A DNA stretch of 64,000 nucleotides from assembly GCA_020636005.1 (NCBI GenBank), contig JACJYR010000001.1, positions 3,290,501 through 3,354,500 on the forward strand, given 5' to 3'. The notes beneath the pieces are model-generated. The model ran no database searches. It was not told the origin of the DNA and was given only the letters and a program-made list of their open reading frames with translations. Each line of letters opens with the position of its first letter. Positions within the stretch are counted from its first letter, which is position 1. Positions 51,192 through 62,048 of the stretch are shown here, piece by piece. Both the position numbers and the translations under genes were made by a program. This DNA is from Lewinellaceae bacterium. Its GTDB lineage: Bacteria > Bacteroidota > Bacteroidia > Chitinophagales > Saprospiraceae.

Positions 51192-54100
51192 ATGACTTTT
51201 TACCCGACACTAAAAAAGCACCTTGTTACACTATTGATGGCATGGGCCATTCTGATGTTGCCCATCTTCTCCCGTGCCTGCGACACCTCCGGTTTCCTAA
51301 TGGACGGCATCACCGACAACGGGGACGGTACCTTCACCATTGAATGGACCGCCATGGTGGCCGGGGGCAACACGACGGGCGTCGGCAGCACCTATGGTTT
51401 CTACCTGAACCTGCCCGGTGTGCAGATCACCAATATCAGCCCGACCAGCTTCACCAGTGCTAACGGCACCACGCTCAACGCCATCCTGTCCGGCAGCAAC
51501 ATCGCCTGGGGCAACCCGGTGCCCGGTACGGGGCCGGTTTTCCTGAACATCGCCACAGAGCCAAACGACCAGTGGTTTCCATTTACCATCACTGTGCAAG
51601 GCATCCCGACCGAATGGAACGGTGGTGGTCAGGAAGGGAACAACTGCCCCGGCGGGGCCGGCAGCTCCCCCATCAACTACGAGGGCGTTTTCCCCTGCTT
51701 CGAGCCGGAAATAACGCCCCTGTTCGATGAAATCCACATCTGCCCCGGCGAAACGGTCACCCTTTCCGTCATCCCCAACCACCTCGTCGAAACCATCACC
51801 TGGGGGCAAACGGGCCTGAATGGGGAAACCATCACCACGCCCCCCATTTTCCAGACTATTGTTTTTGAAATAACCGCTGCCAATGTGGCTTGCGAAACGA
51901 CTGCTTCCATTACGGTAATCGTAGATCCATTGCCCGTGCTGGAGCCGTTTGAAGAGCAGGTGATGACCTGCGAAGGTTTTCCCGCCGTACTAACCGTCAT
52001 CCCGCAGGATGTTGATTTTATCGTATGGAACCCCGGCGGCCCAGGCGGCCCTACACTGCTGACAACACCGACCACGTCGCCCACCGTTTACACGGCTACC
52101 GGATCGAATATCTGCGGCGACACCACCGTGGAGATAACGGTGATACTGCTACCGCCGCCTACCGTACAGGCCAGCGCCGACAAAACCATCTGCAACGGTC
52201 AATCCGCTACCTTGCAGGCCATTGCTGCCAATTCGGACATGATAACCTGGCAGCCCGGAGGCTCCCACAATAATTCCATCACGGTCAGCCCCACTACAAC
52301 CACCAGCTACATTGTCACAGCCACGGGCGATTGCGGACTGGACCTTGATACCGTCACCGTCACCGTGGTAGCTGAGTTGCAAAGCCAGGTTCAAATGCAA
52401 GCCTGCGTTGGGGAAACGGTTAATTACAACGGCATCCCTTTGGCGGCGGGTTCTACCAGCACATTTACCTTTACATCGGCTGGGGGCTGCGATTCCGTGG
52501 TCACCGTCAACGTTGCGGCATTGCCCAACCTGACCGGGCAACTGCAATTGCAGGCTTGCGCTGGGGAAAGTGCCCTGTTCAATGGACAAATGCTTTCTCC
52601 GGGCAGCACCTCCCAGTTTACCTTCACGGCTTCCAATGGTTGTGATTCTGTGCTGACGGTGACAGTGCTGGCGTTGCCGGTATTTGCCACCAACATCCAC
52701 CTGGAAGCCTGTGCAGGGGAAAGCGCCACCTACAATGGCCAGCCGCTGGCAGCGGGCACTACGGCCACTTTTGATTTCCAGGCTGCCAATGGCTGCGATT
52801 CCACCGTGACGGTGACGGTGGACGAACTGCCCACCTATGCCTCGGCACTCACCCTGGAAACTTGTACCGGCACAATGGTTACCTACAACGGGCAAGCTCT
52901 GGCCCCCGGCACCGTCACAGATTTTGTGCTCGCCTCGGTGGGCGGCTGTGACTCGGTGGTTACGGTGACCGTAGAGGAGTTGTCCGTGTTTACCAGTTCG
53001 CTGACCTTCAACGCCTGCCCCGGTTCTGCCATCAACTACAATGGGCAGGCCCTTGCCCCAGGTACCGTGACGGATTTCAACTTCACCACGGCCAGTGGCT
53101 GCGACTCCGTTGTCACCGTAACGGTGAACGAGGTAGCGGCTTTTGAGGAATTGCTGGCGTTTGATGCTTGCACTGGCACCACAGTTTCTTATAATGGCCA
53201 AACCCTGCAACCGGGCACAGTCACCGATTTTAACTTCCAAACAGCCCAGGGCTGCGATTCCATCGTGACGGTGACAGTGAACGAACTACCGGTTTACAGC
53301 GCCGACCTGACGCTGGAAGCTTGTGCCGGTTCCACTGTTGATTACAACGGCCAAACGCTATCACCGGGAACCGTCACCGATTTCACCCTGACCACCACGA
53401 ATGGCTGCGATTCGGTGGTAACCGTTACGGTGGAGGAAGTGGATATTTTCCAAACCGATCTGGCCCTGTCGGCCTGTGCCGGTGAGACGGTTTCCTACAA
53501 TGGCCAGCAATTGGCACCCGGCAGCATCACTGATTTTACCTTTACCTCCTCGATTGGTTGTGACTCCATTGTAACAGTGACCGTGGCTGAACTGCCTGCA
53601 TACCAGACGCCGCTTGCGCTGAAAACCTGCCCTGGTACCACAGTAGCTTACAATGGCCTCAACCTGTCCCCCGGCACCAACCTTTCCTTCACTTTTACAG
53701 CGGTAAATGGCTGTGATTCGGTGGTCCAGGTCTCGGTCAGCGCCATCCAGGTTTTCCATACCAACCTCGAATTCGAAGCCTGCACCGGGTCGGGCATTGA
53801 CTACAATGGCCAATCCCTGCAGCCTGGCTCGGTCACGAATTTCGCCTTCACCTCCTCACTGGGCTGCGATTCCACCGTGACGGTGACGGTGAACGAACTG
53901 GCAACTTATGCCTCGGCGCTCACCCTGCAAGCCTGTACAGGTTCCACGATCACCTACAACGGCATGGCTCTGCCGCCCAATACCGTGATGGATTTCGTTT
54001 TGACTGCCCAAAACGGCTGCGATTCGACCGTGACGGTGACGGTGGAAGAAGTTGCTGCCCTGACCAGCAACCTGGCCCTATCGGCCTGCACCGGCAATAC

Positions 54101-55364
54101 GGCATTTTACAATGGCCAAAACCTGCCGCCCGGCAGCGTGACGGATTTCCTGTTCGCTTCTTCGCAGGGCTGCGATTCCATTGTGACAGTGACGGTGGAG
54201 GAACTGCAAAACCAGGCTTCCATAGTGCAGTTGACTGCCTGTACCGGGACAATGGCTTTGTACAACGGCCAGCCGCTCGCGCCTGGCAGCACCACCGATT
54301 TCAGTTTCCCCACCTGGCAGGGCTGCGATTCCATCGTGACAGTGACGGTGGAGGAACTGGCCATCCAAACGGCGGCTGTGCAGTTGCAGACCTGCGAAGG
54401 CACCGGCATTGACTACAACGGGCAAACGCTCTTTCCAGGCAGCGTCACGGACTTCACCCTGACGGCAGCCAATGGCTGCGACTCCATCGTGACAGTGAGC
54501 GTGGCAGGATTGCCAGGCAGCACAGGCACTGTCACCCTGCAGGGCTGTGAAGGGGAAACGTTGCTCTTCCAGGGAGTGCTTATCCAGCCGGGCACCAGTA
54601 TGGATTTTGTTTTTACTGCCGCCAACGGCTGTGATTCCGTGCTGACAGTGACAGCGCTACTGCCCTTGGCAACGCTGAACACCAGCGCTTATGTTGAAAT
54701 ATGCGAAGGTGGTGCTGCCAGTGTTTTCGGGCAGGAAGTTTTTGCGCCGGGCGAGTATAGTCAAACCTTTACCAGCGCCAATGGCTGCGACTCCACGCAT
54801 ACGGTGACCGTGGCCGTAGTGAACAAGCTCGTGCTTGATTTTACCAGCGACATCACCATCAGACTGGGCGACTCGGTGGTGTTGCACCCCATCGTCTTTC
54901 CGCCCGACAGCCTTACCTATGCCTGGCAGCCCGACCCCAGCCTGAGCTGCCTGGCCTGCCGCAACCCGGTGGCCTCTCCACAATCGACGACCACCTACCT
55001 GCTCACGATCTACGATCCGGGAGGTTGCCAGGCTTCTGCCAGCCAACTTGTCATCGTGGACAAAACCAAGGGCGTTTTCATCCCGAACGGTTTCAGCCCC
55101 AACGGCGATGGCATCAACGACGTGTTCATGATTTTCAGCGATCACCGCAGCGTGAAGGAAGTAAGTTCTTTCCTCATTTTCTCCCGTTGGGGCGAATCGG
55201 TGTACGAATACTACCATTTCCCGCCCGACGATCCGCTCTACGGCTGGGACGGCTTTTTCAAGGGCAAGGATTTGGACGCCGGTGTGTTCACCTACCTGGC
55301 CGAGGTTGAATTTATTGATGGGGAAAAAAGGCTGTTCAAGGGGGATGTGACCCTGGTTCGTTAA
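51192..55364 (+). CDS. Repeat adhesin with gliding-motility type B C-terminal domain
   Basis: A 1390-residue secreted protein. Signal peptide (about residues 1-29, ending SRACD), an N-terminal beta-domain, three Ig-like domains with CxG starts (about 180-395), sixteen tandem 51-residue repeats (about 396-1210), a further Ig-like domain, and a CHU_C-type (type B) T9SS domain: FIPNGFSPNGDGINDVF near 1297-1313, FSRWGESVYEY and WDGFFKGKDLDAGVFTYL. Each repeat has the pattern ACxG...YNGQxLxPG...GCDSxVTVTVxEL with two Cys that could form a disulfide. It is a stiff surface filament by analogy with other such repeat proteins; ligand unknown. Type B domains are anchored differently from type A, so this protein may use a different partner for attachment. 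Confidence 0.9.
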   Translation: MTFYPTLKKHLVTLLMAWAILMLPIFSRACDTSGFLMDGITDNGDGTFTIEWTAMVAGGNTTGVGSTYGFYLNLPGVQITNISPTSFTSANGTTLNAILSGSNIAWGNPVPGTGPVFLNIATEPNDQWFPFTITVQGIPTEWNGGGQEGNNCPGGAGSSPINYEGVFPCFEPEITPLFDEIHICPGETVTLSVIPNHLVETITWGQTGLNGETITTPPIFQTIVFEITAANVACETTASITVIVDPLPVLEPFEEQVMTCEGFPAVLTVIPQDVDFIVWNPGGPGGPTLLTTPTTSPTVYTATGSNICGDTTVEITVILLPPPTVQASADKTICNGQSATLQAIAANSDMITWQPGGSHNNSITVSPTTTTSYIVTATGDCGLDLDTVTVTVVAELQSQVQMQACVGETVNYNGIPLAAGSTSTFTFTSAGGCDSVVTVNVAALPNLTGQLQLQACAGESALFNGQMLSPGSTSQFTFTASNGCDSVLTVTVLALPVFATNIHLEACAGESATYNGQPLAAGTTATFDFQAANGCDSTVTVTVDELPTYASALTLETCTGTMVTYNGQALAPGTVTDFVLASVGGCDSVVTVTVEELSVFTSSLTFNACPGSAINYNGQALAPGTVTDFNFTTASGCDSVVTVTVNEVAAFEELLAFDACTGTTVSYNGQTLQPGTVTDFNFQTAQGCDSIVTVTVNELPVYSADLTLEACAGSTVDYNGQTLSPGTVTDFTLTTTNGCDSVVTVTVEEVDIFQTDLALSACAGETVSYNGQQLAPGSITDFTFTSSIGCDSIVTVTVAELPAYQTPLALKTCPGTTVAYNGLNLSPGTNLSFTFTAVNGCDSVVQVSVSAIQVFHTNLEFEACTGSGIDYNGQSLQPGSVTNFAFTSSLGCDSTVTVTVNELATYASALTLQACTGSTITYNGMALPPNTVMDFVLTAQNGCDSTVTVTVEEVAALTSNLALSACTGNTAFYNGQNLPPGSVTDFLFASSQGCDSIVTVTVEELQNQASIVQLTACTGTMALYNGQPLAPGSTTDFSFPTWQGCDSIVTVTVEELAIQTAAVQLQTCEGTGIDYNGQTLFPGSVTDFTLTAANGCDSIVTVSVAGLPGSTGTVTLQGCEGETLLFQGVLIQPGTSMDFVFTAANGCDSVLTVTALLPLATLNTSAYVEICEGGAASVFGQEVFAPGEYSQTFTSANGCDSTHTVTVAVVNKLVLDFTSDITIRLGDSVVLHPIVFPPDSLTYAWQPDPSLSCLACRNPVASPQSTTTYLLTIYDPGGCQASASQLVIVDKTKGVFIPNGFSPNGDGINDVFMIFSDHRSVKEVSSFLIFSRWGESVYEYYHFPPDDPLYGWDGFFKGKDLDAGVFTYLAEVEFIDGEKRLFKGDVTLVR
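52379..54825 (+). repeat. Sixteen tandem 153-bp coding repeats
   Basis: Units of about 51 codons inside the adhesin gene. DNA identity is highest around the GGCTGCGATTC (GCDS) and GTGACGGTGACGGTG (VTVTV) segments; the rest is diverged, with degenerate third positions. The last two units are the most diverged. The repeats diverged long ago, so copy-number change by slippage is possible mainly through the conserved segments. Confidence 0.9.
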
Positions 55365-55608
55365 GGTTGACGATGGTCATGGAACCACATGAGATTGATC
55401 ATGGTGGCATTGTTTTATCTTGACTTACCTTGAAGGTGTCCCGGCAGGTCAAAGCCCGCTCATTTTTGAGCTTGCGACGCCAGGTTTTGTGCATGACTGC
55501 CAAGTAGTTGGTATGTGCTTATCTGGTTGATTATCAACCCGCATCAGTTTCTATTAACCGTGCACAAAACTTGACGGCTTGCAGGGTAATTATTTAAAAA
55601 AAGCCTTT

Positions 55609-55986
55609 ATGAAAAGTGAAAACCCATCCATGGAGGAAGGCAGGAAACTGTTGGGGTTTGCTGCCGAAGAAATCAACCGGGCACAGGAAGACGTGGTGAA
55701 CTATCTCGTATGCCACAACACCCGGAGTGCTATTGTCCATTTCCTGCAATGTTTTTTGTTGAAATACAACGAATCTGCCAACGACGAGGCGGTTGATATA
55801 CTGCTAGGGAAATGCCGTAAGCTGGACGACCGTTTTTCCCATGTTGACCTATCGGCCATCGTGTGTTCCAAATCGGCTATTGCCCAAAATGATTGCTATT
55901 GCCTGGATATGACCAAACTGCAGGGTTGCATAAAAACCGCCCAGCAGATCGAGCGCATGGTGTCATCGGTGGTACCTGCCTATTGA
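55609..55986 (+). CDS. HEPN-like helical protein
   Basis: A 125-residue all-helical soluble protein. The pattern (N-terminal helix, RSAIVHFLQCFLLKYNESAN, DEAVDILLGKCRKLDDRFSH, then a last helix with CIKTAQQIERMVSS) resembles small Bacteroidota HEPN-domain proteins. The RxxxxH ribonuclease motif of HEPN toxins is not visible, and no MNT or other antitoxin partner lies next to it, so an RNase toxin role is not supported. The ATG at 55609 was chosen because the codons upstream in frame are not family-like. It is monocistronic, between the adhesin and ebfC. Confidence 0.6.
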   Translation: MKSENPSMEEGRKLLGFAAEEINRAQEDVVNYLVCHNTRSAIVHFLQCFLLKYNESANDEAVDILLGKCRKLDDRFSHVDLSAIVCSKSAIAQNDCYCLDMTKLQGCIKTAQQIERMVSSVVPAY

Positions 55987-56153
55987 GTGATTTTTTTTAA
56001 TGAAAAACCTACCTTTGCTTATCACTCACAATTGATAGTTCACGCCGTTAAGATTTATGTATTGCCCATGGGTTATTTGCCTTGAGCTGGTGGCTAAAAA
56101 CCAATGGCGAATGACCAAAAGCTAACGGCAAGAAGTATTATAACCATTTCACC

Positions 56154-56474
56154 ATGTTTGGAGATCTTTTCGGAAACGTACAGCAACAGCAGGAAGAAAT
56201 GCGGCGCAAGCTCGCCGGCATCACCGTGGAAGCGGAGTCTGGCGACGGCGCCATTAAAATAAAGGCCAATGCCAACCGGGAAATCCTCGACATCGCTATT
56301 GACAAGGAAAAACTGGACTGGGAGGATGCCGAGCAGTTGCAGGATTTACTGGTGACGGCCATCAACCGGGTGCTGGAAAAGGCGCAGGTGAAAGAGCAGG
56401 CCGAAGCGAACAAGATGATCCAGGATTTGATGCCGCCGGGGATGGGTGGGCTGGCAGGGATGTTTGGGCAGTAA
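56154..56474 (+). CDS. YbaB/EbfC family nucleoid-associated protein
   Basis: A 106-residue DNA-binding protein of the YbaB/EbfC family. It begins MFGDLFGNVQQQQEEMRRKLAG, has the central beta-hairpin ITVEAESGDGAIKIKANANREI near 23-44, and ends in a helical dimerisation arm and a Gly/Met-rich tail (MPPGMGGLAGMFGQ), all as in the family. These dimers coat DNA and often accompany dnaX/recR, neither of which is present here. The stop is 6 bases from the stop of purF on the other strand. Confidence 0.92.
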   Translation: MFGDLFGNVQQQQEEMRRKLAGITVEAESGDGAIKIKANANREILDIAIDKEKLDWEDAEQLQDLLVTAINRVLEKAQVKEQAEANKMIQDLMPPGMGGLAGMFGQ

Positions 56475-56480
56475 GTTTCC

Positions 56481-58373
56481 TCAATACGCCCGCACGTCCT
56501 TCTTCTCCATATAATTCATAAAAGCACGGTTGACCACCCGCCTGCCGCCGGGGGTGGGATAGTTTCCTGAGAAGTACCAATCGCCAAGATGGTTGGGGCA
56601 CGCATGGTGCAGGCCTTCCAGGGTCTGGTAGATAACTTCTACTTTGGGTTTTAGCCCTTTTGGGGTCACGATTTCGGCAATTTTCTGCGAGATTTCCTCC
56701 TGCGTAAAGAGATCGTACAGCGCTTGCACCTCGTTCTTGATTTCTTCCTTGGGCAAATCCATCTGTGCCCGGCAGCGGTCGTAGGCCTCTTCCAGGAGGT
56801 AAGATTTGTCCTGTTCTTCCAACAGTTCCACCAGGGCACGGAAGGCCACGAAATCTTTCATTTTAGACATGTCAATGCCGTAACAGTCAGGGTACCGTAT
56901 CTGCGGGGCGCTTGACACCACGATGATCTTCCTGGGCCGCAGTCGGGCGACGATGCGGATGATACTGTTTTTCAGGGTCGTGCCCCGCACGATGCTATCG
57001 TCCAGCAGCACGAGGGTATCTACCTCGTTTTTCACAATGCCGTACGTCACGTCGTAGCCATGCGTCACCATCGAGCCACGGGAGTTGTCGTCGGCGATGA
57101 AGGTGCGGAGTTTGGCGTCCTTGTGTACCAGTTTTTCAACCCGAGGGGTGATGGCAAGTATGCGTTCGATGTCCCGGGTATCGGCGTCAGGGCCAAGGGC
57201 TTTTATTTTTTCGGCTTTGATGCCGTTCAGGCGTTTTTCGATACCATTGACCAATCCAAAAAAGGCGCTTTCCGCTGTGTTGGGCACAAAGGAAAACACA
57301 GTGTTTTCGATGTCGTTTTCCACAGCTTCCAGCACTTTGTCGGTGAGCTGTTCGCCCAGTTGTTTTCTTTCGGTGTAAATATCCCGGTCGTTGCCCCTGG
57401 AAAAGTAAATGCGCTCGAAGGAGCAGGATTTCCGCTCCCCGGCCTCGATAAATGGCACCTCGCCCACCGTGCCGTTGCGCTTCACGATAAGGACATGCCC
57501 AGGCCGGATCTCCTGTACCCTTGAAATGTGGACATCAAAAGCCGTTTGGATGGGCGGCCGTTCCGAGGCCACGACCACCACCTCTTCGTCGTGGTAATAG
57601 TAAGCGGGCCGGATGCCGTTGGGGTCGCGGAGGACGAAGGCGTCCCCGTGCCCGATCATGCCTGCCATGGCGTAGCCGCCATCGAATCTTTTGCTGGCTT
57701 TTTTGAGCAGGCGCTGCACGTTGAGGTTATCGAAAATGAGTTCATTGATTTCCTCGTTGGTGTGGCCGTCCGACTTGTACCAGGTGTAAAGGCGCTCCAC
57801 TTCTTCGTCCAGGAAATGGCCTATTTTTTCCAAAACGGTCACCGTATCGGTCCGCTCCATGGGGTATTGGCCGTAGCCCACCAGTTCGTCGAAGAGTTCG
57901 TCCACATTGGTCAGGTTGAAATTGCCGGCGATGACAAGGGTGCGATGGATCCAGTTGCTTTTGCGGATGAAGGGGTGGACGTTCTTTACGCTGTTCGCCC
58001 CGTGGGTGCCGTAGCGGAGGTGGCCCATCATCAGTTCGCCCATGAAGGCCACGTTGTCTTTCAGCCATGCTGGGTTCCGCATCTGCGATTTCGACAGGCC
58101 GTTGTAGTTGGCATACACCTGTTCGAAGATGCTTTGGATGGAATTGCTGCCGCTGTTGCGCTTGCGGTCGATGATTTTATGCCCGGGGCGGCTGTGCAGT
58201 TTCACCGTGGCGATGCCTGCACCGTCCTGCCCCCGGTTGCGCTGCTTCTCCATCAATAGGTGCAGTTTGTTGATGCCGTAGAGCGGCGTCCCGTATTTTT
58301 CAACGTAGTATTCCAGGGGTTTAAGCAGGCGGATGAGTGCGATGCCGCACTCGTGTTTGATGAAGTCGCTCAT
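56481..58373 (-). CDS. purF: Amidophosphoribosyltransferase (Bacteroidota long form)
   Basis: A 630-residue enzyme that forms phosphoribosylamine from PRPP and glutamine, the first step of purine synthesis. The start MSDFIKHECGIALIR places the glutaminase nucleophile at Cys9 behind an 8-residue propeptide, and RNRGQDGAG follows near 56-64. The PRPP-binding loop VLLDDSIVRGTTLKNS lies near 475-490. It is about 130 residues longer than the enterobacterial enzyme, as is usual for the Bacteroidota form, with an extended glutaminase domain. The frame is open 40 codons further upstream, but MSDF is the family start. Adjacent to ebfC with no shared promoter. Confidence 0.9.
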   Translation of the reverse strand: MSDFIKHECGIALIRLLKPLEYYVEKYGTPLYGINKLHLLMEKQRNRGQDGAGIATVKLHSRPGHKIIDRKRNSGSNSIQSIFEQVYANYNGLSKSQMRNPAWLKDNVAFMGELMMGHLRYGTHGANSVKNVHPFIRKSNWIHRTLVIAGNFNLTNVDELFDELVGYGQYPMERTDTVTVLEKIGHFLDEEVERLYTWYKSDGHTNEEINELIFDNLNVQRLLKKASKRFDGGYAMAGMIGHGDAFVLRDPNGIRPAYYYHDEEVVVVASERPPIQTAFDVHISRVQEIRPGHVLIVKRNGTVGEVPFIEAGERKSCSFERIYFSRGNDRDIYTERKQLGEQLTDKVLEAVENDIENTVFSFVPNTAESAFFGLVNGIEKRLNGIKAEKIKALGPDADTRDIERILAITPRVEKLVHKDAKLRTFIADDNSRGSMVTHGYDVTYGIVKNEVDTLVLLDDSIVRGTTLKNSIIRIVARLRPRKIIVVSSAPQIRYPDCYGIDMSKMKDFVAFRALVELLEEQDKSYLLEEAYDRCRAQMDLPKEEIKNEVQALYDLFTQEEISQKIAEIVTPKGLKPKVEVIYQTLEGLHHACPNHLGDWYFSGNYPTPGGRRVVNRAFMNYMEKKDVRAY

Positions 58374-58645
58374 GGATAATGGCGGTTCGGCGGTGGTTTG
58401 ACGGAAGACCGACAGAGGCTGGTATTGGTTGCTGACCATCTTACTTCCGCAATAACGGTTTCGCAAAATTAAGGGGATATTAAATACCGCCAAACTTCCG
58501 GCGGTTCTATCGGAAAACCATTTTTTGAAAACTTTAGTTTTTGGTTGAAATGGGGTAGGGAGGGGGGCGCTGAAATCGTTTACTTTTCGCCTAAGACACT
58601 GCTGGCGGTGGTTCCAGATTCAGCCAGCATCACCAAAGCATTTTG

Positions 58646-59434
58646 ATGATGAAAAAAATAGCTACCCTGCTTACAATCGCAATCTTTTCCAACTGGCAAC
58701 TCGCAGCCCAGGAGCCATCGCCCTACCTTGGAAGGCCCCTGCAAATCACCCACATTGGCCACGCCTTCGGTGGCGATATCGAAATGCCACACGGCCTTGA
58801 CTACCAATACCTGCTCAGCACAGCCGAGGGCGTGGAATTCGACTACAACGGGTTGCCGTTTTCCAAGGGCGAGATGACCAAAATGAAATGCGACAACCCC
58901 ACGGTGCGCTTCAACCTGTCCTTTAGACCCGCCGTCCTGCCCAATACGGTCGTCATGTTCTCGCTGCTCGGCATCGAGGGCCGGATTGACGAGGTACGCT
59001 ACGAAGCTTCGCCGGGGGATCCCCGTGGCTGGGAGTACCTGGAGGTGAGCGCTACCAACCAGGAAACCGCCCTGGAAGCTGCACTGCTGCGCCGTTTCGT
59101 GGCCGGTAAAACGTTCCGGTTTTATACGGGTATCGGCCTGAATGCGGGCCTTTCGTACAATGGGGAAGTTAGGGTGAAAGGCTACCTGCAGGACGACGCC
59201 ATCACCGATGTGCCGGCCAACGGCAACGACGTGGACCTGACCTATCAACAAAAGCCCAGCCTCAACCAGCGCCTGTTCGTGCAGGCGGGGGTGGGCATCC
59301 GGTTTTTCAAGCACATGGAATTCGGGTTGGAAAGCCGCCGGGGCATCGGCAGCCGGGCCACCTTCGACGGGCCGTTTCACATGACCATTTTGAAGCGTTC
59401 GATTGGGTTCAGCCTTCGGTATTCCTTTTTATGA
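58646..59434 (+). CDS. Probable outer-membrane beta-barrel protein
   Basis: A 262-residue protein with a signal peptide (MMKKIATLLTIAIFSNWQLAAQ), followed by a beta-rich body with alternating hydrophobic residues (RFNLSFRPAVLPN, FRFYTGIGLNAGLSYNGEV, QRLFVQAGVGIRFFKHMEFGLE) and the C-terminal SIGFSLRYSFL ending in Phe-Leu, as in outer-membrane barrels. No family is recognised. A start one codon earlier (58643) is possible. It is monocistronic. It could be a porin-like or structural barrel; nothing indicates its substrate. Confidence 0.75.
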   Translation: MMKKIATLLTIAIFSNWQLAAQEPSPYLGRPLQITHIGHAFGGDIEMPHGLDYQYLLSTAEGVEFDYNGLPFSKGEMTKMKCDNPTVRFNLSFRPAVLPNTVVMFSLLGIEGRIDEVRYEASPGDPRGWEYLEVSATNQETALEAALLRRFVAGKTFRFYTGIGLNAGLSYNGEVRVKGYLQDDAITDVPANGNDVDLTYQQKPSLNQRLFVQAGVGIRFFKHMEFGLESRRGIGSRATFDGPFHMTILKRSIGFSLRYSFL

Positions 59435-59513
59435 GGTTGGTTTTATGCAACGGCGCCACGTCGAAACGGGAACCCGGCCATAAATGTATGTGGCGCCGTT
59501 GCTTGAAAAATAC

Positions 59514-61427
<1,914 letters not shown>

Positions 61428-61595
61428 TGTTTGTTGTTTTATGAAATAAGAAATATGGTCGTAAAGTAAAGAATTGTGGTTATTGGGTTGCAGGGGTGGG
61501 AAGAGTTTTTCGACGGAGGGCAGGGCCGGCTTGGATGAAAGGCCGGCGCCTAAGAGGTAATGCCGCTATATTTTTTAAATAGGGCAGTAAATAGC

Positions 61596-61603
61596 TAAAT
61601 TTG
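61596..61603 (+). promoter_or_regulatory. Candidate Bacteroidota -7 box for the GIY-YIG gene
   Basis: TAAATTTG matches the TAnnTTTG consensus and lies 78 bases before the start codon. The -33 element is only a T-rich stretch near 61571-61576. Confidence 0.45.
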
Positions 61604-61680
61604 ACAATGATTTTAAAAGTGCCGGCGCCAATCTGAAAAGTGAATGCTGGTGCTATCCTGCCAGTTTCAACCATCCCAAC

Positions 61681-62025
61681 ATGCAAAGCAAAAAAGACCT
61701 GAAAGCAGCCTACAAAGAAATGAAGCCCCGCATGGGCGTTTTCCAAATCCGCAACACGGCCAACGGCAAAATATTCGTCGGCAGCAATACCAACCTGGAT
61801 GCCATCTGGAACAGGCACCGCTTCGCCCTCAATTTCGGCAGCCATACCAACGCCGCCCTGCAGGCCGACTGGAAAACCTATGGGGAAAACTTCTTCGAGT
61901 TCGAAATCCTCGCCGAGGTAAAACACAAGGATGACCCTGCCTTTGATTACCGAAAAGAGTTGAAAATGCTGGAAGCATTGTTCCTCGAAGAGCTGAAGCC
62001 TTTTGGCGAAAACGGATACAATTAG
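61681..62025 (+). CDS. GIY-YIG domain nuclease
   Basis: A 114-residue stand-alone GIY-YIG domain. The first motif is GVFQIRNTANGKIFVGS at 19-35 (GIY/YIG replaced by GVF/FVG), the catalytic Arg lies in WNRHRF near 43-48, and the Glu in MLEALFLEEL near the end. The size suits small family members found scattered in Bacteroidota. It may act in DNA repair or as a restriction-like enzyme, but no DNA methylase or partner is adjacent. The stop is 24 bases from the photolyase stop on the opposite strand. Confidence 0.82.
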   Translation: MQSKKDLKAAYKEMKPRMGVFQIRNTANGKIFVGSNTNLDAIWNRHRFALNFGSHTNAALQADWKTYGENFFEFEILAEVKHKDDPAFDYRKELKMLEALFLEELKPFGENGYN

Positions 62026-62048
62026 TGCATTCAGCCATTGCGTCTTTT

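Noticed and set aside
52149..53240. Antisense frame within the adhesin repeats
   Set aside because: Periodic shadow of the 153-bp repeats, no independent evidence.
52379..54825. CRISPR-like periodicity
   Set aside because: The period is 153 bp, in frame and protein-coding, with no short identical repeats or unique spacers. No cas genes are present.
55609..55986. HEPN toxin of a toxin-antitoxin pair
   Set aside because: No RxxxxH motif and no partner gene within the neighbouring kilobase.
61681..62025. Homing endonuclease
   Set aside because: Only a bare GIY-YIG domain without a DNA-binding extension, and no intron or intein nearby.
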